A stretch of DNA of 64,000 nucleotides from Gaeumannomyces sp. JS-464 (taxonomy: Eukaryota > Ascomycota > Sordariomycetes > Magnaporthales > Magnaporthaceae), in the NCBI GenBank assembly GCA_002197995.1, contig NGZR01000005.1:3038001-3102000 (forward strand). The letters run 5' to 3'. Shown piece after piece: positions 47,102 through 58,537 of the stretch. Positions within the stretch are counted from its first letter, which is position 1; each line of letters starts with the position of its first letter. The translations under genes were made by a program, and so were the position numbers. The notes beneath the pieces are model-generated. The model did not search any database, was not told where the DNA came from, and saw only the letters and a program-made list of their open reading frames with translations.

Positions 47102-48732
47102 ATGTCGTCCTTCAATATCGTCGTATTCGCCGGCGACCATTCTGGTCCCGAGGTACGTGAATCCTCGTTCTCTAATTGATATCTTACCCTTTCTGTTCGC
47201 GAACTGACGAGTGATTCGCCGCCGCTTTTGTGCATCAGGTCGTCGCCGAGGCAATCAAGGTACGATGGCAAATGCGCCACACAGCAGAATCAGACAGATT
47301 TGAATACGCTCCTTGTGCTTGTGCAAGGCTAGGAGGCGCTGGGGACTGTGATTTCTCCATAATATTCCTCTCTTGGGATTCTTTTCCCCCCTGCGTATCA
47401 GCGTGTCGGCGGGGGTAGATTGTCTCTGGCAATGGATTGTCCAGCAAGCGTCCTACTGTCAGCCGCATGGCTTACAAGTTGGAACCCAGGTCTTGAAAAC
47501 TATCGAGGCCCAGAACAAGTCCGGCATCAAGTTCAACCTGCAGGACCACCTGCTCGGCGGTGTAAGTCCCTCCACCGATGCCATCACTCGCAACGCACTT
47601 GTGCAAGCTCTCGACATGGTTACGTGCCGTCACACCCGGATGCCTATTCCCTCAAGTCACCCAGCCGCGTATCTCCTGGAACTCCAAGGACATGCCAAAC
47701 TGACCTGGGGCAACACGGGACCGCGGCGCATCGGCGTCGTTCCCGACTTCAAACTCTTCTGCGCGCTCACCGTAGGCCTCTATCAACGCGCACGGCAACC
47801 CTCTCACAGACGAGGCTCTCTCCGCCGCCAAGGCTGCCGACGCAATTCTGCTCGGCGCCATTGGCGGACCCGAATGGGGTCCTTCGTCCCCCGTTCGGCC
47901 CGAGCAAGGCCTGCTTAAGCTCCGCAAGGAGCTGGGCACCTTTGGCAACCTCCGCCCGTGTTCGTTCGCCTCGGACAGCCTGGTCGACTTCTCACCCCTC
48001 AAGGCCGACGTGTGCCGCGGGACCGACTTTGTGGTGGTGCGCGAGCTCACGGGCGGCATCTACTTCGGCGATCGCACCGAGGACGACGGCAGTGGCTATG
48101 CCCTTGACACGGAGCCCTACTCGCGCCACGAGATTGAGCGCATTGCCCGCCTAGGCGCCCGACTCGCCCTCGCCCGCAACCCGCCCGCGAAGGTCTGGAG
48201 CTTGGACAAGGCCAACGTGCTGGCCACTAGCCGCCTCTGGCGCAAGGTCGTTGACGAGGTTTTCGCCAACGAGTTCCCCCAGCTCGAGCTCGGCCACCAC
48301 CTCATCGATTCGGCCGCAATGCTCATGGTCAAGAATCCACGGGCGCTCAACGGCATTGTCATCACCAGCAACCTGTTTGGTGACATCATCAGCGACGAGG
48401 CCAGCGTCATCCCTGGTAGCCTGGGCCTGCTTCCCAGCGCGAGCCTGGGCACAATCCCTGACGGCGAGAGCAAATGCAATGGCATCTACGAGCCTATTCA
48501 CGGTTCAGCCCCGGACATCTCAGGGAAGGGCATCGTCAACCCTGTCGGCACGATTCTGTCGGTTGCCATGATGCTGCGCTACTCGCTGCGCATGCCTGCC
48601 GAGGCCGACGCGGTTGAGGCAGCCGTCAAGAAGGCCATCGACTCGGGTGTGCGCACCAAGGATCTTGGTGGCACCGTAGGGACGAAAGAGATGGGTGATG
48701 CGATTGTTGCCGAGCTGAAGAAGCTGCTGTAG
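47102..48732 (+). CDS. LEU2: 3-isopropylmalate dehydrogenase
   Basis: Leucine-biosynthesis enzyme of 366 aa that oxidises and decarboxylates 3-isopropylmalate to 2-oxoisocaproate with NAD+. Exons are 47102-47152, 47239-47259 (21 nt), 47490-47561 and 47776-48732; all phases are zero. The N-terminus [32 protein letters not shown] is spread over three exons. Family marks are [44 protein letters not shown], the signature [20 protein letters not shown] and [11 protein letters not shown]. Intron 2 (230 nt) and intron 3 (214 nt) are long for this genome. The gene has no frame breaks. Filamentous fungi often have two LEU2 paralogues; which one this is cannot be told here. Confidence 0.95.
47239..47259 (+). 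other. 21-nt microexon of LEU2
   Basis: It codes Val-Val-Ala-Glu-Ala-Ile-Lys, between GCATCAG and GTACGAT. It is in phase zero, so skipping it would delete seven residues of a conserved helix without shifting the frame. Confidence 0.85.
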
Positions 48733-49885
48733 TCGGGCAAAAGAATCAACAAAATGCGAGGATAAAAAAATAAGGCGAATCAAAAATCATATCAAGGGAC
48801 CCTGGGATTCCAAATTAATTGAGTCGCCTGGCCCCCCCCAATTCTGGGGCGGTATCAGTGTTGTAGCTGCTGCACCACACCACCCTCCCCCTCAAAACTC
48901 TAGACGGAAGCTGTCGCCCTGCATCCGAGCCTGTTTGCTTGGTCCCACTCCCCGACCTTTGCGTGTTCTCCACCTCCAAGCCCCGTGTCATTCTCTGGAC
49001 TGGCCGTCGCTCGCTTATTCTCTATTCTTTGAACCTTGCTCAAGTGCGAGACAGCAGCGGCGCAGCCCAAAAAGCACATGGAGGCTGGGAAGAGAAATCA
49101 TACGCCCACGGCTGAATGCCGGGACGAACAAGAACCAGCAGCGGTGTTTGTTGTATTGGCTGAAATGGCTCTGGACATGCTGCGCTCTGCCCGAACCGCG
49201 CACCAGAGCGGATAGCCAGCCGCCTTCGCCTGCCGCGTGCATCTTATCCATTTTTATTTTCTTCTTTTATTTTCACCTCCCGTTTCCCCGTCCCGCCCGC
49301 CCCATCTCCCAAGCCACCACCAACCCTCCTGGCGGTTCTAAATGGTGGTAGTGGTCAGGCTGGCTGGCTAGCTGGCTTCCATGGCTGGCTGGCTGGCTGG
49401 CTGCTGGCTGCTTTCGGGAGCGTCCCAGTCCTCCAGAAACGCCCGACGCTCAAGTGTAACGCCAGCAGGCTAGCGAGGAAGCCATGGATGCCACCCGCCC
49501 GCCCGCCTGACAACCGCCCCCGAGCCCCTGACCATGCCCGTCTGCTCCATGTTATTGCGAGCTTAGAGCTTACCCTAGTTCGTGATTGGTCCGAGCTCCC
49601 CTTCCTCGTGTGCATGCCTCAATCCCCCTCGACCTCCATTGCTCTCGATCTCTCTGCCCCCAGGCCCTCTCCTTTTCTTTCCGCTTTCTCGCTTCGCGCG
49701 CGCGCACTCTTCTTTTCCCCCTTTCCCTTGGTCTTCTGTACCAAAAGCGCATCTCATCCTGCTGCGCAAGCCCTCGCAGCACATATTTCCCGCGATTTTC
49801 TGATTTTCGCAGCCAAGGCCGCGCGCCTGATTTTCTTTCCCATCATCTTCCTACCTATATTTCCCTTATAAGCGCCAAAACCGCA
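48733..49885. other. Intergenic, LEU2 3' flank and peroxiredoxin promoter
   Basis: About 1.15 kb. A GGCT microsatellite lies at 49358-49412 and a strongly pyrimidine-rich leader at about 49600-49860. No gene is seen. Confidence 0.55.
49358..49412. repeat. GGCT tetranucleotide microsatellite
   Basis: About a dozen GGCT units with small interruptions, 480-530 bp upstream of the peroxiredoxin start codon. Confidence 0.85.
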
Positions 49886-50957
49886 ATGCCCCCGACGCTG
49901 CGCAAGCGCAAGGCGCCCGAGCCTGCCCCGGCGCCACCACCGGCGGCCAAAAAGGCCGCGCCAAAGACCTCAAAGGTCGCAAAGGCCGCCGCAAAGGCCA
50001 AGGAGGCCGTCAAGGAGACGGTGAAAGCGCCAAAAGCCGCGCCGGCCGTCAACGGCTCAGCCAAGCCCGCTGCTGCTGCTGCTGCTGCCGCTGCCGCGAC
50101 CGCGAGCGCGTCTCCCGCCGCCGCCAAGGGCGACACGGTGGCGCTCGAGGGCTTCGGCGGCGAGATCGAGACGCACGACGGCAAGAAGACGACCCTGAAG
50201 GCGCTCGTCGACGAGAGCAAGGCGGGCGTCGTGCTCTTCACCTATCCCAAGGCCTCCACCCCGGGATGTATGGCAAATTCCTCCCCCTTCCTCTCCCCCT
50301 TCCTCTCCCCCTTCCTCTTCTCCTTGTTATTCATCCCCGTGCATCACCATGTACGGCGCGCAAAAAGCGCCTTGCGCGCGGCAGGGGAATGCGCCCTGAT
50401 CGGGAAATTATTGCGCCCGCGTTTAAACTTCGCGTCATGGCGAGCGAGAAAAAAATCCCCACCCGACATGGTTGTGATACCGTACCTGAAGCTTTCAAAA
50501 GGGGAAACCCCGGTTGTTTTTTTTTATTGACACGCAATGGGATGCGACGTCAGGCACGAACCAGGCCTGCCTCTTCCGCGACTCGCACGAGCCGCTGACG
50601 GCGGGTGGCCTGGCCATCTACGGCCTGTCGGCCGACACGCCCAAGGAGAACGCAAAGTTCAGGGAGAAGCAGAAGCTGCCCTACCCGCTCCTCTGCGACC
50701 CCAAGGCCACGCTGCTGGCCGCCATCGGGCTCAAGAAGGGGCCCGCCAAGGCGGCCCGCGGCGTCTTCGTCGTCGACAAGGCCGGCAAGGTCCTCGCCGC
50801 CCAGACCGGCAGCCCCGCCGGCACCCTCGAGGTCGTCAAGAAGCTCGTCGCGGAGGGCGCAAAGCCCGAGGAGGCCGCCGCGGCCGAGGTGGCCGTGGCT
50901 GCGGCCAAGGAGAAGAATGAGGACGAGGAGAAGGAGGAGGCCGAGAAGAAGGACTAA
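49886..50957 (+). CDS. Peroxiredoxin, atypical 2-Cys PrxQ/Dot5 type (probably nuclear)
   Basis: A 261-aa thiol peroxidase reducing H2O2 and alkyl hydroperoxides, presumably with thioredoxin. Exons are 49886-50267 and 50554-50957; the 286-nt intron splits the codon of the peroxidatic Cys (GGA T/GC). The N-terminal about 80 residues are Lys/Ala/Pro-rich with bipartite NLS-like basic clusters and a poly-Ala run, as in the yeast nuclear Dot5. The catalytic site reads FTYPKASTPGCTNQACLFRD: peroxidatic Cys followed five residues later by the resolving Cys, the PrxQ pattern. Then come GLSADTPKENAKFREKQKLP, PYPLLCDPKATLLAAIG and RGVFVVDKAGKVL. The tail is Ala/Glu/Lys-rich. The intron contains three tandem CCCCCTTCCTCT units. 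The gene is intact. Confidence 0.92.
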
Positions 50958-51310
50958 GGCTGGCCAGTCCTCCGCCGCACCTTCTTCGACTTTGGGCCGT
51001 TTTTGTCCCGCCATTGTGGGCGTTCTTTTGTATGTAACATCTTGTATTTATGATGGATTTTTGTGTGGTTATGTTTGTTGATAGGGTTAGGATAGCGTTG
51101 GGTTTTTTTGGTTTTTTTTTTGCCGTACTCGGAAGCTGGCGTTTACGAGGCCACATATTATACTTCATACAGGACCGACTGCCATTTCCGTATTGATTTT
51201 GCGATGAGTCTGTCAAACGCCGGCCCCTCTCCGTATGGGCGGAACCGAGGGTGCTGCAATGTTCCGGGAAAAGCAGGTCTATTAGATCGTCTAAACAGTG
51301 TCCGTCCCTT
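50958..51310. other. Convergent intergenic spacer
   Basis: About 350 bp of 3' flanks of the peroxiredoxin and SCJ1-like genes, with a T-rich stretch at 51101-51121. No gene is seen. Confidence 0.6.
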
Positions 51311-52758
51311 CTATAGCTCCTCGTGCGCAGGACCCCCTGACGCCTGCGGCGGGTCTGGCCTGCCGCTATCACGGTGCAGATCGACACCGTTCTTGCCCGC
51401 CATTCTCCCAGACGGACCAGAACTCCTTCTCCATGCCGCTCTCCATCTGGTCCGGCAGCACGACAACGTATTCGACAAAGAGGTTCCCAAACTCGATCTG
51501 GTGGTATACGCTGTCGATATCTTCGTGCCACTTAGGCATCCCCTCATTAGCGATCTTTTCGACATGGCCGGGCTGGACGACCTCGCCGCGCTTCCGACTG
51601 AGCCTGACCACGTGGCCGTCCAGGTGGGTGATGTTGCGCGTCCAGTCGCCCATCCAGGCCTCGCGCAACGAGATGACCTCCTTCCAGAACAGGTTATCGC
51701 CTTTGCGGCGGAAGAAGACGCCATCGACGCGATCTGGGTTGTCCTGCTCCAGGTCTGGCGTCTTCCTCGACCAGAGTGACGAGCAGGTCGCCCGCGACGT
51801 AGTCCGGGCTCGCGTCTGCCTCGTTCTCAAAGACTACCTGCGAGTCCCTGGCAGCGCCGCGCTGGACATTGAGCTGAACTGTCGTGGGCTTGCGCAGGAC
51901 GCGGTTGCCGCCGCAGACCTTGCACTTATGCTTGATAGTCTTGCCACGCCCGCCGCACGCGTCACAGTGCATCTGAACCTGCTGGAACATTCCGGGGGCG
52001 AGCTGGTGGCGCTTAATGACGACGCCGTGGCCGCCGCAGGTCGAGCACGTGTCGACAACACCGTCGGCGGAGCCGGACCCGGAGCACTCCTCGCAGATGT
52101 GCTGGCGCTCCCATTGGAACTCGGTGGTGCGGCCGTTGTAGAAGTCGCGCAGTGCGATGCCGATCTTGACCTCGATGTTGGGGCCCCGGCGCTGTCCGGG
52201 CTCGAAGTGGCCCCCGCCGCCGAAGAAGCGTGAGAAGAGGTCGAAGGGGTCGTGGTGGTGGCCGCCGCCGTGCTGCTTGTGCTGTTTCAGCCCCTCGTGG
52301 CCGTGCCGGTCGTAGATCTGCCGCGTCTCCTTGTCTATGAGTGCATCGTACGCCTCCGACACCTCGACGAACTTGTCCTTTGCCGTGTTATCGCCCCTTG
52401 ATCCCGGTCAGCACCTCGCAAAGCCTAGGCCACACCCTGGCCGTCACCGCTGCTGCCACTGCCACAATCAACAGCACGAAGCCACCCAGTGGAACGTCGT
52501 GCCGAAGGGAAAAGAGCGAAATCGAAGGCCACTTACGGGTTCTTATCGGGGTGGTATTTTTTGCTCAGCTGTCTGTATGCAGACTTGATCTCCTTGTCGG
52601 TTGCTTTCCTGCTGATGCCGAGGACCTAAAAATGGGCACAGGGTCAGAACGAATCACTGGATTTTGGAAGTCGTCGGTCTCACCTTGTAGTAGTCCTCGG
52701 CGCAGAAGGCCAGCTGCGCCAAGGAGAAGAGCAGCCATGCTGCCCTTGAGAGCAACAT
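51311..52758 (-). CDS. SCJ1: ER-lumen DnaJ/Hsp40 co-chaperone, Scj1 type (two frameshifts)
   Basis: A J-domain protein that stimulates the ER Hsp70 Kar2/BiP in folding and degradation of secretory proteins. Exons are 52758-52684, 52625-52537 and 52396-51311, about 416 aa. Residues 1-20 are a signal peptide ([20 protein letters not shown]). The J domain is [20 protein letters not shown] with the HPDK motif. A Gly/His/Phe-rich linker precedes the zinc domain with four CxxCxGxG-type repeats ([31 protein letters not shown]). The substrate domain has [17 protein letters not shown] and SLREAWMG, then [10 protein letters not shown]. The frame breaks at about 51764 and again at about 51404; the corrected C-terminus ends HEEL, a KDEL-like ER-retrieval signal. 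Neither break is a plausible intron. Confidence 0.9.
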
Positions 52759-54234
52759 TTTCAGTCGCGGTGTCTGATGCGACTGAGGGGGAGCGAGGGG
52801 ATGTGTGGTGAGAATGGAGAAGATTGTTTTGTGGCGCCCCGGCCATATGTGCCTCGAAAATAACCCTGGCAGCGGAGAAAGGGGACGAGGCCAGACAGCA
52901 AACGAGCGTTCGGCTTGGACGTGGGAGTTCTTGCGTATCTTGACTTATCTGGCCTGTCGGAGCTTCGCGTTTGGGTTGAATGGCTGCAGTGCCCGCCAAT
53001 TGAGAACGCCACCCTGGGAAATACTACGTGCCAGCGTGTTAAACTGGCAGTTACCGGATTGGGACCACAGTGCCGGACAAATGAGCCACCGATGTCAAGT
53101 TTGGGTTGTGGGGAACAACTGGGGGGTTTGTGTGGACGCGAAACGTCTGCACTGTGCTAGGCTCCTACTAAAATGACCGGCGTCTTGCTTGCACATGGCG
53201 GCTCACTGATTTGGGACTCAGCAATGGGCCGAAAAAGAAAGGTGCAGGAAGGGAGAAATTCAAGGTGGACGCCTTGGAAGCGCTGGCGCTCCACCTACCT
53301 GCCACCTGCTTCCAAAGTGAACATGTTTAATGGGTTTTGCAAGCTCCCGGCCAACCCAGATGGTGAAGCTTGCGAGCCGCGACATTTGACGGGTGTTCGG
53401 CGACCTTTCGACATACTCCTCGATACTATTCGAGCTGTTCACTGGAGTGAATGCTCTACACGTAAAAAATGAAGGAAGAATATGCAAGCAGTTTGGATGG
53501 GAGCGGGAAATGGAAACATTAAGTGCAAAGGGAAAAGAATACAGAAACAGCGGCAACGCGCAAAGTCAATTTTCCGAAGCAATTCTACTTAGACCTACGG
53601 GGCTAACTGCCTGACCAGTGCGATCTGTTTGGTGCTTGCAACCCGCGGCCGAGATCGGGCTGGAATCAGGTCGGTTTTAAGCATGGTATTGCTTCGACAG
53701 GAGCATCCATCGTCCACGCGCATCGAGAGCTGAGGTGTGTGGCTGCGCGCAACCTTGGCCCCACCTGCTGGTGTGCTTTCCCCAGCAAGCTGATCCCTGT
53801 CGCCGTGCTTTCTGCTGTGGCCCCAGTCCCGGGACATGTAAGTGGTGACATCATCGGCGCAAGTGACGAAAGGCAAAGCTCCGGCCTTCTTTGATCGTAC
53901 TACCACCGTCATCGACCTGTACGAGCCATTGGCCGCTAATTCTCGGCTTTCCAGTGCTCCATTGACCCAACCCAGGCACGCCAGTCCTGTTTCGTGCTCC
54001 CTCATGCACCCAGAGCTCGTCTCCCGGGCAGAGCTCTGCGTTCCTTCCGGTTCGGCGCCTTTCACATAAAGCCGTAGGCACTGCCCACCCGCCCAAGTTT
54101 CTTCTTCCTTCCGTCTTCTCTATACCAAACCACTTCCTTCACACACGCATCACGACAAACCCACACGGGGACCCGCCGTTCCACGAACTCTTCTCGCAAC
54201 CAACACCGTCGGATCAACCACAGCAACAATCACC
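52759..54234. other. Divergent intergenic region (1.5 kb)
   Basis: Between the SCJ1-like gene and a small membrane-protein gene. No coding gene is supported; open frames are short and mostly lack an ATG. A CT-rich leader lies at 54095-54145. Confidence 0.55.
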
Positions 54235-55079
54235 ATGTCTCTGCACTGTACGTATCCTCTCCTGCCGTCCGCTGGTGGATCACGAAAACCTTTTGGCTTG
54301 TTGCCTCTACCACGATGGATGGAACCTGTTCGACGGAGCATTTTGGGGGTGAAGCGGCCTTCCGACTTTGTGCCACGGGATCAGTATATTGAGGAGATAC
54401 ATGCAAGGATTGAACCGGAGTGGAACTGACGACGACACCATTGCCAGACCTTCCCCCCGTCAAGCCCTCGGCCATCGCCCTCGGCACATTCTTCAACCAG
54501 GCCGCTGAGCTTGCAGGTAAGCATCACAAATATCCTCCTCCTTCTCCGGTCAGGATCCGCGTGGGGCGAAACGGGGTTAGGTTACCCGCAGGAGAGTTGA
54601 CTAACATTCCATTCAAGTCCTCACCCCTCTGTTCGGAGCGACCTACAACCGCGCCAAGGCCGCCAACACCAAGGAGGAGTTTCTGCGGTCCAAGGAGGCA
54701 TCGTCAGTCGCCGTGGCCTGGGGAACCTCGCTCGTCGGCTCGGCTCTGCAGAGCTACGGCGTCGGTGCTCTGATCAATGCCACGGGCACTCTCAGCTACA
54801 AGGGCTCTGCTTACCTTGGCGGTCTGATCTTCGCTGCCACTGCGGCTCCTGGCGTATGTATTCTCATGACCCTCTGATGCCGCCGCACGTGGTGGCTAGG
54901 CTTTATCCACGGTAAACCGGGAGATACTAACATTGATTCTGTAGTACATCACCCAGCTCTTCCTGGAGAAGCGCCCTCTCGAGACTGTCGGTGTCAGCGT
55001 CTTGGCTAAGCTTTTCGAAACAGTCGGCCTGGCCATGACACTCACCTGGTGGGGAACTCGCACCAACCCCTTCGAGTAA
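54235..55079 (+). CDS. Small conserved fungal membrane protein of unknown function
   Basis: A 150-aa protein from four exons: 54235-54247 (13 nt, MSLH plus one base), 54448-54516, 54618-54853 and 54945-55079, all phase-consistent with GTACGT, GTAAGC and GTATGT donors. The translation begins MSLHYLPPVKPSAIALGTFF and includes FGATYNRAKAANTKEEFL, then four weakly to strongly hydrophobic stretches around VAVAWGTSLVGSALQSYGVG, YLGGLIFAATAA and VGLAMTLTWWG. The layout, with small Gly/Ala-rich helices and a conserved VAWGTSLVGSALQ block, resembles DUF1761-like small membrane proteins; that link is tentative. No signal peptide is evident. The frame is intact, and the 5' leader is pyrimidine-rich, suggesting good expression. 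Confidence 0.75.
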
Positions 55080-55653
55080 ACTAGCTCTAGACAAGGGAGG
55101 ACTAGTTCAAGTCGGCGTTGACGGAGGAAAGCATGAATCCTATACCCGAATGAAGAGGGGTGGGTGATGGATGGACCCAAATAGCTGGTGATCGTTCAGT
55201 CAATGGAGAATTCTCCTTTTTCCGTCTTGTAAATTATCGATATCTCTAATGGGGATTAGTTGGTTGCAGCTCGATGAAATCATACGACGACTGCTGCTAC
55301 ATCGCGAGCAGGTGGACTTGCATAGTTCCCAATGACTTGAATCTGTCGAACTCGCCACTGGGTACCCGTTGGAGCAGAACTGCCTGCCACTGATAAGGGT
55401 CCGGGTCAGTATCCGAGGCGGAGCACAACAGCTCCGGGGCTAGAATTCAGTGTTAGTGCAGACAGACAGAAGGCGGAAAACAAAGCAACAGCCCAGGTTG
55501 ATAATCCCACCAGAACGCCGAAAAATATACACGAGATCGCCTGTACCCCAAAAAAAAAAAAAAAGAAAGTTTTTGGTATCCTCTTCGCACACGTATGTCC
55601 AACAGTGAATGCGTCCCGGACAAATCACCCCGTATACTGACTCAAGACACAGT
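55080..55653. other. Convergent intergenic spacer
   Basis: About 570 bp of 3' flanks with a 14-nt A run near 55551-55564. No gene is seen. Confidence 0.6.
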
Positions 55654-56549
55654 TCATAGCAGGCCCCTGAGCTGCTTGGCAAATTCCTTCTGGGCCGTGG
55701 CTACCAGGTCCTGGTAGGCCTTGGGGTAGTCGTCCTCCCCATCGTCCTCGGCAACGGCCTCGGGCTTCTTGCCGCCCTTGGCCGCGTCCCGCTTCCTGCC
55801 CTGGGGCGAGCAGCATGACGACCGAGGTGGGCCTCTTGGTCTTTGCGGCGGCGCCCAACTCGGCGCGCGAGGGACAAAGATGTAGGGGACGTTGCGCTCT
55901 CGCAGTAGATAGGCAGGTGCATGATGAACCTCGGCCGGGAGATTCGCCGGCGATGACGACGCGGGGATCTCGGTCGTGGTGGCCGACTTTGGGAGCCTTG
56001 CGCAGCGCCTTGTTGCTCCTTGACGCCGCGGAGCAGGGCGGACTTCTTGGTGGCTGTGCGGTGAGGGAGTCATGATGTTAGCCAGTGATTAGGTTGGGTC
56101 GGCGATTGGTCGAGCGTCTGGTCTGTATGGATGCACCACTCTTCGCCAAGACAAAACGTGCGTACCCTTCTTGACCGTCTTCAGCACCTTTTCTGGACCT
56201 TATCGTCGGCCAGGGGAGGGCAAACGAGACCAGAGCACCCTTGGGCACTCGCCTTTGCGATCAGCGCCTTGATCTCGTCTCTCTGTCGTCGGAGACCATG
56301 ACGTCCGGGTCGGCGACGGCACGACGATCTTGGAATCCTTGGCCGGCGCGCGGCCGAGGCCTGCAGGTGCTCGTCGAGCGCCTTCTCGAGGCGGTCCTGC
56401 TTGCTCTTCTCCTTCTTGTCCTTCTTGCTGGAGTCCTTCTTGTGCACGCCATCCTTTTCGCTGCGCTTCTTCTCCTTCTTCTCCTTCTTCAGCCGCACCG
56501 CCTCATCGCTGGCGGCATCCTTCTTGCTGTGCTTCTCTGACGAACCCAT
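55654..56549 (-). CDS. NHP2: H/ACA snoRNP core protein Nhp2 (several frameshifts)
   Basis: An L7Ae-family protein of the nucleolar box H/ACA particle, needed for rRNA pseudouridylation. Exons are 56549-56166 and 56053-55654, joined at GTACGC...CACAG; about 262 aa. The first 65 residues are a Lys/Glu/Ser-rich extension (KKEKKEKKRSEKDG) longer than in yeast. Conserved pieces in different frames are LADDKVQK, KVLKTVKK, TKKSALLRGVKE, NVPYIFVP and TKRPTSVVMLLA, and the C-terminal YPKAYQDLVATAQKEFAKQL. At least five one-base breaks separate them, near 56330, 56180, 56000, 55920 and 55810. The order and spacing of the pieces match one normal protein. The gene is essential in yeast, so sequence error is the favoured explanation. 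Confidence 0.83.
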
Positions 56550-58537
56550 TTTGGCAGCGGCGGAGGCAATTGGCGCTCCAAAAAGCGATTAACTGAACTG
56601 AAGTCGTCCTAAAGCCGTCGGTCTCGTGTGTCGTGATCCCACTGCCCCGAAGTCTTGTGCAATTTTGGCGTATCTTCGCTACTTCCAGCACTGTCGTGAT
56701 CGCTGAATGCAAGGCGGTCGACTTTTTTTTTTTGATCGGTAAAATTTGTTCTAATGTCTCCTGCATTCTACCCACCGTTGCGCCCCACACATCCGACTTC
56801 CGCCAGGTCCGTACGGTGTGGCATATTAAATCTGACACCGTGTAAGGTAACGCTCAGGCATCGATCAGGCACGGCAAAAAGGAAACTGCCTCCATTTTCC
56901 CCAATCGTCTTGCCAGCCGGAAGGGTGGCGATGGCGTAGAATCAGCAGCATCAGGCGAGGATACGCCAGTCTCTGACTTGATTTTGAAACACAAATACTA
57001 TGGCTAGGCTTCCTTCACAGTGTCTAACCGTTTCCCTCACATGTTGATGATTAGAGAGGGCCGTGAAAGATGGAACACGTGAACGCCCCCTACACATACC
57101 GCAACCTTGAACGGTGCACAGAAAGGCTAAAAAGAAGCGGAGAGAAGGCGCCGTGTTGATGGCCGCCGCGATCCAGCCTCTACATAGAGTATGTGACGAC
57201 GAATGCTGCAGTGGGCCGATGCTCCAGCCCCACAGAGTCAGTGAGGAGTGCGCTGAAGTCGCACATCTGGTCGCTGAGATGCCTGGCCTGGCCTGGCCTT
57301 GACTCATTGTGACTGCTTGAAGCTATTCCTGCAGCGGCCAAGTGCACGCATGGGAGGACCGAGGTGAACAGGCTTTGAGTCGACTGAAGACGCCAGCACG
57401 CTGCGGTTTTGTCCAATCGCCCCTGCACGACACCAGGAGCTCCGTTTGTGCGTGTTCCCCAGACGACTTGACAGGCATGTTTTTTTCCACACCTAATGCG
57501 CAGTCGACAAAGCGCCATGGCTGCCTGTAGGAAGCGGGGAGAAATACAGCCTGGTCAGCCTGCGCACCTGCAATTGATTCATGTTGGTTCCTGTCTGATC
57601 TGGATAAGCGCAGGCCAGTGTTAGCTGTTGATAACACCAAATTGAGCCACTGGCTCCCAGTCGGCTGTCCACCAGTTGTGGATCCTTCGCCTCGTCCCCA
57701 GCCGCAGGTATTTTGATAGCAGCCAGAACCCCAGTCGATAAAGCACTGGTCGGGTGGGCAAAGCGGCGGTCCGGCGTTACAGGGGTGGCAGGCGGGGGCC
57801 GGGGTCAACTGATAGCTTAGCATCAGCAACCCCCAGCAGTTGCGCGCAGTCAGTGGGGACAGGGACTGACGTTGGGCGTCACGAGTGAGCCAGGGTGGGC
57901 TGCGCAGCGTGCTGGCAGTGGTTCAACTGCCTGGGGAGCCCAGCAGACGGCCTTTTTGGCTCGTCCAGAGGGGTGCCAGGACCCTGGCCGTATCGCCGTG
58001 TGCTCCGACTAGGCTGTCTTGTGGAATAAAGCGTGCCTGACCACCCGCCCTTTTTCTTTTTCTGTTGTCTGATGAATGAATACCAGTGGAGGTATCATCC
58101 AACTCTCCTCTTCCACCTGTTCGCGAAGCAACCTGACATCCGCAGGCCGTGCCTGGTGCTTCTCCGTCCTTCCCCCACGCACAAAGAGCGCGGGCAGCTC
58201 GGCTGTTCTTCCATCGGGCGGAACCCAAACCAACAGTGTGTGAAACAGAGCGCGCTCCAAAACGTCATCGCCCGCGCGCATATGCCCATATGCTTCGAAC
58301 ATGACTGGAGACCCCACAGCCATACCTGGGCGCCGTTTTCTGTCTCTGCTGCTCGCCGCCGAGCCCTGTTGCCCGTCTGGCGAACTAGCACTTCCCTCTT
58401 CTTCCTGCTCCGCCTGAGGATCTCCCGACGACCGCGTCCCGCCCACGAACACGCCGCCCTGATCTGGGAATCGCTCCCCCTTCGCCCCTGCGCTGCGGCA
58501 GCTCCCGGCGGCAGCACGCTGTCCGCCTTCGTTCAGG
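56550..58537. other. Divergent intergenic region (2.0 kb)
   Basis: Between the NHP2 and ATG2 genes. It contains a CACGTG box near 57077-57082 and a T run at 56724-56733. No gene is supported. Confidence 0.55.

Noticed and set aside
46637..47254. 205-codon minus-strand frame over the LEU2 promoter and exon 1
   Set aside because: It overlaps a certain gene antisense and resembles no family.
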